Below are positions 1-11,325 of a stretch of 64,000 bases of DNA, piece after piece. This DNA is from Ceratobasidium sp. AG-K (taxonomy: Eukaryota > Basidiomycota > Agaricomycetes > Cantharellales > Ceratobasidiaceae). The stretch covers positions 5,560,571-5,624,570 of the forward strand of contig JAWNGF010000003.1 of NCBI GenBank assembly GCA_037039685.1. Reading direction: 5' to 3'. The notes beneath the pieces are model-generated. The model was not told the origin of the DNA. It searched no databases and saw only the letters and a list, made by a program, of their open reading frames with translations. Each line of letters opens with the position of its first letter. Position 1 is the first letter of the stretch. Made by a program: the position numbers and the translations under genes.

Positions 1-3000
1 TCGAAGATGACGTGAACATTTGAGTTGATGATTGCTCGATAGTCCTCGCGGGTTTGATCATTCAGCCCGTGCACCAGCTGAACTAGCCTAAAAGGAACCC
101 CATAAGAGAGTAGCATTCGGGCATGTACGAGCGATTGGCCTAGACCCCCTCTAGTCCCTATTGCACTAAGACACTCGCTTTGCAACTCGACATCCGTGGT
201 GTGAAGTAGTATTTGGATGATTGGATGAATGATAAGCGAAGCGTGAGTTTCCCACACCTGGTGTTTGTTTTTGATCGACTGAAGCAATAAGACAAAAACC
301 TTATCGGTAGCCTGGCTGCGGGAGGGGACTCGCGCTTGTTTGAGATAATGCACCAGAATTTCAACAAAATATCCTCCGATATCGAACTTCAGCCCGGTAT
401 CACTGGGTAGAGTGATCAATTTTTGCTTCCCAAGGTTTTCTAGGGTTGCAATATGCTTGGCAATGATTTCCATCGCTTCACGATTCCCGTCGTCGAAGTC
501 GCAGTGTTCGTAATGTTCCACCAGGCCAGTAAGGGCAAATAACATGAGTGCCTGTCCGTCACGAGCGATTTTGTTTGGATAATTGGTGTAGTACTCCACA
601 ATCTTCGGCGCTAAGACCGGTGGTTGTATGTGCCCTGCCTCGAGATTTGAATCCAAGTCCCCTAGAAGTGCAAGATGTGTAGACCGGCGATTGAGACCCA
701 AGGCTATAACCGTAAGCGAGCAGGCAAGTCTAGATCCCAAATCGTTACTTGGAATATTAGGTATTAGGCTAACGAGACTCTTGAGGATATTGGCCCTGCG
801 TTGGCCTTCGATGTCCGGTGCCCAATAAGCTGACTCAATCATGAGCGCATGTAGAATTCTCGCGCACAGGTTCTGTGACGACGGCCAGTGGAGCTTAAGA
901 CTCTCCGTGAGGCTTTCAATCAGGTCTCCATTGCTAAAACGAGAGTCTTCATGACCAATAAAGTTGTACCAAGCTGATAACCCTACGAGGCCAAGGACTT
1001 TTGCATGGCCACACTCGGTATTGTTGATAAGCCTAGGTATGGGCAATGTTATCAGTATAAAATCTTAACAGCACAATGTCATCTCAATCTCACCGCTGGA
1101 ATCGTCTCTTCACGGCCTCCTTGGCATCGTCATCTACCCCCCAGTTAGCTAGATAGTCCTGCTCGTCGCGATCCGACTTGAGCGCCGCTAAGTTGACAAG
1201 GGTTGTCAGCGCCTCTCCGCGGGAGGATGTTTCTTCGATAGACTCTTCAAATCCAAGCGTTTCCTTGCCCTCTAAGGTACCGATACTAAAACAAGCTGTG
1301 AAACTTTGGACAACCTGGGGGAATATTCCAGGTGGAGTTTTGACTAATTGTTGTAATGTCTCCCGAGATTCAGGGCGCAACCCAGCAATGGCTTGAATGG
1401 CCATGTTACGTGTTTTTGAGCTTCGTGAATGCGTAATAATCCAGTTCAGTGCGTGTCCAGTAACGTCGTCGGGAATCGTGTTGTTTGATGTCTTCAGCTC
1501 TTGGAGTTCGCACGGAGACATGTAATTTTTGAGATCGGCCTCGGCCTGTACGTCGGTAAACCGTTGACATATATATAAAAATAAAGCCAAGCACAGCTGA
1601 TAGCAGTATCCCCATGCCTTGAGGCTTGAGAGCGGGGTTTCATACGGGCAAAATGCAACAAAGAACGGGATGATGGTTGTGCCAACGTAGATGACCGTAG
1701 TGCACACTGCAATGAGCAATGTTGCTACGTAAATGGGGTAACTCAGGTCCTTTAAAAAAACCACCAGACCACAGAGAAAAAGACCTAGTCAAGTACCATC
1801 AATCCCAAGTAATGCGTGCTTGGCGCATGCTGTAACCATCGAGTGACTTACCCAACGCGGTGTGCATGATGACGGGTAATGTAGAAACTATCAGCCCGGT
1901 TCGCCAGCCGATTAATTTCTCAAGCCTGGCTTGACGAATACGAGCTTGATTGCATGGTGGCGAAGTACGGTCCGAGATGAAGCTAGAGCACCACTGTTTG
2001 ACGAGACTGGCAAGAAGCGCGACGGTGATGCTCAAACATAAGGATACAAACCATACGAAATTGATAAAGAACTGGCTCGTCGTTGGTTCGAAGTCATCCA
2101 GTGAGGGAAACGGCGTTGAAGTATTTAAGCCCGTCTGTTCGCCGTTGGCCAAATACCGTAGCGTTCCAGCAATTTCAATCAGCGTGTTCGCGCTGATGGC
2201 AGCACTATCAGGCTGAAGATTTTGAGATGTTTCGATCACAAATCTGTAATCATAACAACCCAAATGTGTAAATTCATAGGCACTTATTCATTCAGTTTAG
2301 AGCAATAAACCTACGCAGTAACGATTGCAGAAAATAAAGTTGCCTGTGAACACCAGAAAAGGAAAGATTAGAACCGAGCACTGACTCGATGATCCACACT
2401 TCAACTTACAAATACTGTGGATATTGTGACAACGCCCGAGAAGATTTTCAGCAAGAAAAAATAAAATAAAAACAAACAAACAAGGTTTAAGTTAGTACGG
2501 TGACTCAAGACCATCCCAAAGTACGCTCAGCTCAAGCTAATAATACGTCTGCCAGCTCGTTTATAACGATGAGATATACCAAATTGAGCTGAGTGGCTGA
2601 TATCTGGCTTGGGTTGGCACCAGTTGGTAATCCCCGCTTTTGGCCAGCAAATCGTTACGATACAAATCTTGCGAGCTTACTCACGTAAAAGCACGTCCAT
2701 ACCACTACGTGCAGCCCTCACGTCAGCGTATTATGCGCATTGTCCAAATTGACGTCCTACCTATTCCACTTGTTCACCATGATATCGTCCCAATTTTCAG
2801 CTTCCTTAACAAATTGTGGCCATAAAGGATCGTCTCTCCCCAAGTTATGGCTGGTTTGGGGTTTTAAATGATCATTGCAGTTGTGAAGTGCCTGCCGTTT
2901 CGGGGAAGTCGCGGTGTCATCGCTTGGACTATTGGCCCAGGTATCGATCGGCTTATCGTTCAACTCGCTGGTCGTATCGGTCGTGTTCGTCTCATCGGCA

Positions 3001-3026
3001 ACACTGACCATCCTAGTCGTGAACAT
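1..3026 (-). CDS. DUF6535-type multi-pass membrane protein, partial at left edge
   Basis: The N-terminal exon (3026 down to about 2757) ends with a W-x-x-F-x-x-EA-x-x-WDD-x-MV-x-KWN stretch, the usual start of DUF6535 proteins. After one or two small exons, an exon at 2243-1852 encodes FVIETSQNLQPDSA followed by a hydrophobic segment with FVWFVSLCLSITVALLASLVKQW, here described only in part, which is the DUF6535 core. The exon at 1784-1094 opens with another membrane segment (LFLCGLVVFL). The last exon seen (1032 to the edge) is one long open frame without stops, probably a helical-repeat C-terminal region. Introns at 1853-?1785 and 1033-1093 have GT..AG ends and restore frame. DUF6535 proteins are abundant in Agaricomycetes and have no established function. 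The small exons between 2757 and 2243 are not fixed, and the C-terminus lies outside the window. Confidence 0.8.
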
Positions 3027-3377
3027 AGCTAACTCTTCCTAAGTTAGAGTAAGGAATGAAAAGCTGGGGCAAAGTCCGGTACAATCGATGGGCGCAGGGC
3101 CTAGTTAAGACCAATCTACTTAGGCGCCGCACTTGATCCTGACTTGACGTTATCATCGTGGATCAGAAATCTGACAGGAGCATGAGGCAAGGAAGGGGAT
3201 CGGTTTAGTGGGCTCCGGCGATTCCAGACTTCCGACCGGGAGCGACTGAGGTCGGAGAGCGGATACATATGCTTGGTACCTGGGCATTCTATATCCACAC
3301 CCCACGCCCACCGCGATTCACAACTCATTTCAAGCTTACTGATCGTTCCCACTGCCTCTTCCGCTTGCCCTGCCTAT

Positions 3378-6160
3378 ATGTCCTCTGGACTGGTGCCCCG
3401 CGCACCTGTGGAGATCGATATTGCATTTTGGCGGCTTCACCAATTGCCAAGTTCTAGCGGCACTTTGACACATGGGAGGCCCGTTCATAGCACCGTCGCG
3501 TGGCACTATAATTACTCTCCATGCGATAGAACGATCAAATTTCTACAACTCCACCGACGGGCACTGTGGCAACCCCCCTCTGTCGTGCTTGTAACAAACG
3601 ATGGCTCAATTTTTGAACTCCAATTGCTTCCCCGTGCGGACCCCCACCAGCTACCTATTGGCATCCGCGTTACCAGGATTCCGGACACTAAGATTTTAGC
3701 TACTACCCTATGGATAAGCATCGAAATAGCCCAAGAACTTGACACAAGCATAAACCTACAATTTATTCTCTCAGTTTGCTGTGGCGCAGCCAATTTTTTA
3801 GATCACACAAAATCAGACCACAAAGCAATATTCGCTCTCGTTCTCGCGCATTCGGTCGCACGTAGATGTCTAAGGGATCATATCCATTTCATCGGTAGCA
3901 CTGGCAGCGTGTTGGACGAATTTTGGCGAGGTGTCTCGTCACTTCCCGAGGTCGTCGGGCAGTCATTTTGGGAGGCAGATATTGCTATCCAGAGGCGAAA
4001 GGAAGTTGGGAAATGGATTTTCAACGCCGCTAGGGACTACGTTATCAACTCGCTTGTACTCCAATACCCCGAACCTGGCAGCAGTCAGCCAATGGAGGAG
4101 AGGAATCGGCGAATTATAGCCGCATCCGTTGTTGCTTGGCTCGAGTTTTCGGCTTCCAAACAGGAATCAGCTAGTCTTGCCAAATGGGACAGCGCCTGGA
4201 ACAAGACCTGGGATGCAAACTGGGACCAGAACTGGGAAGATAGTTGGACATTACCGAATTCCTCCCAAGCACTTTGTACCGCTTTCGGGGGGTTGTATCA
4301 CTTCAGCGAACTCATTCCTCTAACCGGTACAACCCTTGTAGACGGTAAAACTTCAGGAAAAAATGCTGGCAGGGCTACGATCGAGACGATGGTGGTGGCC
4401 ACAGCAGCGGAAATACCACATGGGTCACTTCTCGGGTCTGAAATCACAGCCAAACTTGTCCACTTCAAAGCCGACAACCGTACAGGTAATATTCAGTTCT
4501 TGAATACAATCAGAACATCGCAGCTAAAGACACATCCCAATCCTAGAGCGCTCTGCAACTCAAAATGTAGGAGCGCCCCGTGAAACCCAGAACTCTAACT
4601 GGCTCGAGCTCTGGCGCTCACATCGTCACCCAGGTTCAAACTTGAAATGGCTATCGGTTCGAGAAGCGGCAAGCAATATGGCCTGGGCAATCTCATGGGA
4701 GAACGCTGTAGAGGCAGGCCGGAAAAGCTTTGGGTCAATATCGAGCGCAATGCCAAATCCTCCAACCCTGATACTACAACCGGCCACGAGTCACGAGGAA
4801 TTGCCGAGTCCAACCGTTATGCAGCAACGAGGAGCCTCGAACGAACTCCTATCATCTATAACTGCTAGAAACATGCGGAGCAGCGAAACAGTAGGCTCAA
4901 AGCAAAGTACCTCAAGCAGGATACCCGTACTTGACCTTTCAAGGTGGATACAGGGGTTAACAACGACACGAAGTGCGGGCCCGAAAGACGAGGCTCCCAC
5001 GTTCAACCGAGGGATCGCTCGACCAAAGATTGGCGAACTCAGCAAGGTCGCATGGCAGGAGATCCACAACGACTCTAGTGGGTCAGAAACCGAAGCGATG
5101 TTGAAAATGCGCGCGAACAAGTTCCTAGAGTTGGCCAAAAAGGATGGCAACTTTGCTGCTCACGTAGTCGAACTTGTATCCTCCAAGCCGCGCGAAGCGT
5201 CAGGCCGCACTATTTGGGAAGAGGTTTTCATTTCCACGTGGCACAAAACGTGGATTCAATCTTGGGAGAGCGCATGGCTAGCCGTAATGAACGACACCAC
5301 CGACGAGCTCTGGCGTAGAGGTTTTCTGGAAGGTAGACTCATCGCAAGCCTTGAAGGAGAACGGCCTGAAGACGCAGCCCGAGTCTTGAGCCCCCCCGAG
5401 GCCGTCAGTGAAAGCTACAGCAAAGTTAAGGCGCATATTAGCTCGGGAGGTTCAAGTGGAGAGTGTTATTGGCGCATCCGATCAATGTTCAAAGCATTGG
5501 ATATGTTGTGCGAAGCCCTCGTTCACTCAGTTCCAACACTTCATCACGGAAGACTAACAATCAAGCGATATCCAGATCGAGTTAGTGTCTTCGTTTCTCT
5601 TATGACCAAGATAATTCAACTAATCCCATGTTAAAACGATCATAGGCCAAACCTATCGTAAATTCCGTACGCAATTTGAAGGACGCAGCGAAGCAGAATC
5701 TTGAAGACTTCGATGTATTAACTCACGCGGAGTTCCAGAAAGAAACCATAAAGCTAATTCGTGACAGGGCCTTTAAGAATGAAAAGGAATCTAACCACTT
5801 AATCGCTTTGATGGGCCAAGTATGGAACGCGGCGACTGCGATGGACCGCGACCCTGACTTCATGAGTGGCAAAGACCCCGAAACGAACGAATCCTGCACG
5901 TGAGTACCTGCCTCCCCTTGTACGACGTTCACCGAGCACTAAACCCTAATGGTATTTGAAGTAAGGGAGACACCCAGCCTCCACATGGAAAAAAGAAAAA
6001 GCCGATCCACGAGTGGCTTAAAATAGTCGATGCACTCGTGAAACAGAGGAACATAATGCGGAAGCAAACCCCTCCAGATCCCGCACCAATAGGGACATCG
6101 CAAAGCGCACGATCTAGCCCTCCTGCCGCGAGGACGCAACAAGCTACCCCACCTGTTTAG
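3378..6160 (+). CDS. Hypothetical protein with period-4 tryptophan clusters
   Basis: Model: join(3378..4485,4547..5580,5646..5899,5962..6160), 864 residues. All three introns have GT..AG ends (61, 65 and 62 bp) and the exons sum to whole codons. The start is the first in-frame ATG of the long exon 1 frame; an upstream start cannot be excluded. I do not recognise the family. The striking feature is tryptophan at every fourth position: WDSAWNKTWDANWDQNWEDS plus one more W around residues 270-290, and WHKTWIQSWESAW around residue 600, with looser W-x3-W pairs near residues 390-420. The C-terminus is Lys-rich and then Pro/Ser-rich. There is no signal peptide or obvious membrane segment. If helical, the spacing would put the tryptophans on one face. 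Lineage-specific status is inferred. Confidence 0.72.
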
Positions 6161-8354
6161 CTCCAATTTTCTAATATTCCCTATTCCTGATTTATAGTCT
6201 ACATCTTGATTTTGGGGACCTGTCTTATAAGTACCAGAGCGTAGCGAATCGAAGAGTTTAGGACGTGACATGTTCTCGTTGGTAATGAATACCCAACCCC
6301 TGAAATATGATGCTCGCGTTGAATCCACCACGGTACCCGCATTCCCTACTCTCGCAGTTCGAAGTGAAGTATCGAAATATGGCTGTAGCTGGAACGTACA
6401 TGATCCTTTTTAGTAGCCACACGGATTGTATGCGCTTCGGAATTGGTGATAGCCTACCCTGTTTGTGGTTCTGTGATCGAAATCCGTTAGTTTATCCAAC
6501 TCTCATGGCGCACGGAATCTCGAGCCACACGGATAACCGCATCCCGAGTAATATAACCGAATCGCTTACTTCTTGCAAACTTTCCGCCAAGGGTAGATCA
6601 TTCGGCGAATTTCTCGCCTTGGGTCCACGTGTTAGTTCATCAACCGGGCACTGCATCGTTCCCGGCTCTTGCCCGAATATCGCAATCATAAATCAACCAT
6701 CGTAACCTCAGTACTCGAACAACGCCACCCCCCAGCCAGTCCTCAATCGAAGAGCAGTAATGGTGGCGATTCATATGCTCATATACCAGTCGCACGGAAT
6801 TAAAAATGACGGGTTCGTGTCATTCGCAAGCAAACCCACGAATTTTAGTACAGAGACGTATTACAAGAGCCACGATGGATTAGCGTGCCATTGCACGTGC
6901 TGTATTTAGGTTTGATGAATGCAGGGAGTAATTTGAAGGTCGAGAGCAGGCGCGCGTGTGAAGGACTCAGATAAGGAACGAAATTAAGCAACATGCACGA
7001 CGATCATGGGATCCGGGTGGGCGTCTCGCACGGTCAAAACTCTTCCGGAGAGCTATAAAGGTACTATGTCGCTCGATGAAAGGGCGAGCGCCCGTCTTAC
7101 TGGCTCGGACTGACTTCTCGGACATGGCAAACGGTCCAGGCACCGACTTGCTCCTTTGGCCGATTGCTCCCGTGGCAGTGCGAGATGCCCAGCGACGTTG
7201 AGGCGAGCGGGGACCGAACTCAAATAGAATACATTCCATAGGTCGCACAGAGGTAACAGGCGTAAATTCGCGCTTGTCGTTTCAGCAAGCACAACGGAGA
7301 GCGGATGGGCGGCAAGATTATATTGTGCGATATTCTGATAGATACATTTACGACAAACACACACAAATTCGTCGAGGTCTGAATGACGACTCGGCGGTTT
7401 AGTCAGCACACTTTGAGAAGGCTTGTAATAAGCAAGAGTATGTATTACGGTTGTCTGGACGCAGTGATGATACCCATAGTTAGCCAGGATTAACTGCAAC
7501 CTGTTGCCCCGAATTCCGAATAGGGTTGACATGGATACCTTTTGACACTGAAACTTAAGTGAACGGCGATGGTGAGAGCGAATTTAGCTGAACCGAGCAG
7601 GCGCGTACGCCAAGGAGTGGGAACGAGAATAGAACTGAATGGAGGGGATTCGGATGACCACTCTGGCCGGGACGTCATGATATAGGTCCTATCGGTGTGC
7701 GGCCTCAGGCTGTGGAGCAGACCACTAAAGCATAAATTTGGGATAACCGCCCAGGCCGGCCTGAGGCTGGGTGCAATGCGGTGCCGTGACCGGACAAAAG
7801 TAAGTTTGAGAGCTGTGCCGTCAGGTCCCACGATTACTTTTTACGACACCCAAGAAAAATTTGCGCGGTGGCAGGCGCCCCCGACAATGGAGTCGCTGCC
7901 AGGGACTGACAGAGGTTGTCAAGGCAGAAGCGCTGGCGATATCCTAATCGGATCGGCAAGTCAAAAGCTCTGGAACCACATCCGTATTGTCTTATCTTTG
8001 ATCAGCATGTTCGAGTCGTGTTTATAGCCGAAGAGCACGACTGGGTGGGCTAGGTGATAAGAGGCACGAGCGCATAGCGGTGACGCGTGCATTGCATGGC
8101 GCGCAATGTTTGCCCGACGCTGTGTCCGGATACAAATCGAGGCACAGGTTCGGTTGATCTGCGCCAAGACTTGCTGGGTATCAACACCAGACCCTGTGGA
8201 CTTGGGCTTTGAATGGATCTTCTCCGCACGCAATTGGTCGATCCGGAGGGGTGCACGAGGTCCTGAAGTGGGCGCTTGATGAATCGACTGAATAAATGTG
8301 GGAGAGCGTGTTGTGCTCGTTATTTCCCCTCTTTCTTTCTTTTTCGAGTTTACC
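6161..8354. other. Intergenic, no supported gene
   Basis: About 2.2 kb between the Trp-repeat gene and the copper radical oxidase. It holds only short overlapping open frames on both strands (for example 6307-6705 plus, 7053-7532 minus), with no recognisable domain and no convincing splice-joined frame. The last few hundred bases should include the promoter of the oxidase gene; a CT-rich stretch near 8327-8344 lies just before its start codon. Confidence 0.5.
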
Positions 8355-10644
8355 ATGCGCAAGCACGCGCCTTTTGTCGTTCTTGCGGCTGCGTCTGCTG
8401 CTGCATTCCCGACCGTGACTGGTCCGGCGCAGCTTATTCCCAAGCCAGGTCAGCCCGCCAAGACAGGCAAGGCGAATACTTTCGAGGTCGTTGGAAACTC
8501 GGGTGTGTCAGCCCAGCAGCTGTTCTTGGGCTCGCCCAATCAGGTCTACATCATCGACAAGGTCGAGAATAATCCGGTGCAAGTCGCTGGACACCCGGCA
8601 TGGGCCACGATGTACAATATGGAGACCAACACGGCTCGCCCCATGGACATTGAAACCAACTCGTTCTGTGCCGGTGGAAGTGTGCTTGGTAATGGCACTT
8701 GGCTCAATGTTGGTACGTATAAGGCGATATTATCATGAACCATGCTTACCCCGCACTTCTCAGGGGGTAATCAGCCTGTCGGTCCCGCTGGTGTTACCGT
8801 CCCCGGCAACTCTGGCCCGTACCAGAGCGCAGATGGTGGTTTTGCGTGAGTTGGCTTGTATTTTCTATTACGTCTACTTACAAGTGTGCCAGTGTGCGGT
8901 TAATTACGCCTAAACCCGACGGCACCGACGAGTGGAATGACGATCCCAGGAACTTCCTCACCACTCGTCGCTGGTACCCTACATTGTAAGTCCCTCTCTT
9001 ACGCCGACGCCTGGTCACTCACACGGTTATAACCCAGGGAAACGTTGTCTGATGGAACCATGATTATTGTAAGCACTCGCGGCTTCTAAACCCGTGTCGC
9101 TATTGATCCCCGAAATTAGATGGGTGGAAACATGTGGGGAGGTTTTGTCAACGGCGCAGGCCAGGTAAGAAATTAATTCATTTTGGTATATCGATCCTGA
9201 CGTTTGTCTAGAACAACCCTACGTACGAGTTTTTCCCTTCAAAAGGCGATCCCATCGACTTCCAGATGCTCCGAGATACCCTTCCGGCCAACCTGTACCC
9301 GTTGACATGGCTTCTCCCTTCTGATGTACTATTTGTTCAAACCAACCTGGGAGCTGCGATCTTGGACTACAAGAAAAACGTCCAGAGCAACTTGGACGAC
9401 ATACCCCATGCGTGCGTCTAGCTCAATTCAGTCTAGAATTGAAATTAACCTTTGTTACAGAGTGCGAACATACCCCGCTTCGGCCGGCACAGCAATGCTC
9501 CCGCTTACTCCAGCCAACAACTGGACCGCGACGATGCTCTTTTGCGGTGGTTCTGACCTCCGACCCGCCCAGTGGACCGACGGCTCGAACAAGGTCCGCG
9601 TTCCTGGTTCCTCGAGCTGCGTTTCGATTACTCCAGACGTCGACATTGCATGGAAAGAGGACGACGATCTCCCTGCTGGCCGTGTCATGGCCAACATGAT
9701 CCTCTTGCCCGACGGAAACGTCTTCCTCGTCAACGGGTGAGTCGACTGAAATCCGATTAATTCGTGTGCTAATTATTACGTAAAGAGCCAACACGGGTGT
9801 CGCAGGTTATGGCAATGACACATGGGCTGTCGGACAGTCGTACTCTGACGACCCGCTCTACAAGCCGCTCATGTACAACCCCCGCGCCTCGTCCGGTAAC
9901 CGCTGGTCTGCAGAAGGCATGCCCGACTCGACCGTTGCCCGCATGTACCACTCGTCCGCCACCCTGCTACCCGACGGATCCGTCTTTATTTCCGGCTCCA
10001 ACCCCAACGCTGATTATACCACCGACGTCAAGTACCCGACCGAGTACAAGGTCGAGCGCTTCTACCCTTGGTACTACGACAAGCGCCGCCCCGAGCCCGT
10101 CGGCCTGATGGACCGCCTCGAGTACGGTGGAGCCGGCTACGACGTGACCCTCAGCCTCGAAGACCTCGGCGGAAACATTACCAAGATCCAAGACACCAAG
10201 GCCGTCGTCATCCGTACCGGATTCAGCACGCACTCGATCAACTTTGGCATGCGCCACGTCGAACTCGAGACGAGCTACACCGTCACCCCGCTCGATAACA
10301 ACAACTACAACATTACGCTCCACCTTGCGCAGTTGCCTCCCAACCCTGCGATCTTGGCCCCCGGACCTGCGTTTTTGTTCATTGTCGTCGACGGTGTGCC
10401 CAGTATCGGCCAGATGATCATGGTCGGGAGCGGAAAGATTGGCGAGGGCAGCCAAGTGATTGGTGCGCGCACCACCTTGCCCGCGAGCTCGCTCCCGATT
10501 GGCGGAACCGGAGGGTCGGGCGGAAGCGGTGGGTCCGGGTCGGGTGGATCTGGATCTGGCAATGGTGCTTCGAGCCTCGTGGTCGGCTGGACGAGCGCGC
10601 TCCTCGCTGGCGCGATTGGACTTTATGGACTGTACGCTTTCTGA
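8355..10644 (+). CDS. Glyoxal-oxidase-like copper radical oxidase (AA5), GPI-anchored
   Basis: Model: join(8355..8712,8764..8845,8893..8985,9038..9068,9120..9164,9212..9411,9461..9736,9786..10644), 647 residues, seven GT..AG introns, all in frame. The family oxidises aldehydes or alcohols to acids or aldehydes and releases H2O2, supporting extracellular peroxidases. Residues matching the active site of characterised glyoxal oxidase are present: Cys105 (NSFCAGG) for the Tyr-Cys cofactor, Tyr175 (RRWYPT), Tyr416-His417 (ARMYHSS) and His511 (STHSINF). There is an N-terminal signal peptide (residues 1-17). A Gly/Ser-rich linker (about 600-622) precedes a C-terminal hydrophobic tail, which suggests a GPI anchor, so the enzyme is probably tethered at the cell surface. 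Substrate (glyoxal or another aldehyde) cannot be read from sequence. Confidence 0.95.
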
Positions 10645-11325
10645 TGATTTGGACGATGTGAACGATTCTTGGTAATACGTTACGTTCTTTAATGACCGTA
10701 CTTTTTTTGGTTGGGGTTTTAGATGGACTTAGTTGTTGTTGTGCTTTGTATCATTTTCTTTGTTGTCGTAGTTGTTTGAATGGGAGCTGTTCGAGGTGGT
10801 TATGGCGTCACGACATTCCACAACACTCGAGTTTTACGAAGTCTGAATGTGCCTGGATGTGTGGGAGCGAGGCGGGGAGATGAATCGTGTCGATCGTGAC
10901 CAGTGTCTAAAATTAGGCTGACGTTACGCGATGTCGGGCCGGTCAGTGTTGTTACCGACAATCCTAAGTGTCGACTTGGCACCTCACTTTCCCGAGCTGT
11001 TCTCCAGCGCTGCCTGCATGGCCTTATTGAACACCCCAATTAGTGGCCATGGCAAGACAAAACTCCAAAGACTGCAGGCAACTCGGTCCTGCCGTCGGTG
11101 CGCAACGGAGGATCGACTCGGGCGCTTAGACCGGTTAATAGCGCCACTACTGGGGACCCTGAACCAATGCCGGATTGTCCACGAGCTCACATGGACACCT
11201 GCGGTTGCAACATTATTCGCAATGACGGGACTTTCTTGTTCTCTCAAAGTTCCCCAGCGCTCGAACTCCCCCTTTCATTCTGTCTCGCCTTCCGTGTGGT
11301 GTGAACGGGTTGCTACCACTTTGCA
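10645..11325. other. Intergenic spacer
   Basis: The stretch separates two plus-strand genes, the copper radical oxidase and amidohydrolase copy A. It should contain the 3' UTR of the first and the promoter of the second. No further coding signal was found; open frames here are short and overlap on both strands. Confidence 0.5.

Noticed and set aside
7490..8027. Overlapping frames on both strands upstream of the copper radical oxidase
   Set aside because: They have no domain, no plausible splice partners and poor start context. They are probably chance frames in GC-balanced intergenic DNA.
9967..10455. Minus-strand frame of 162 codons
   Set aside because: It is antisense to the last exon of the copper radical oxidase. 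It shows Val/Asp/Glu-rich shadow composition and no domain.
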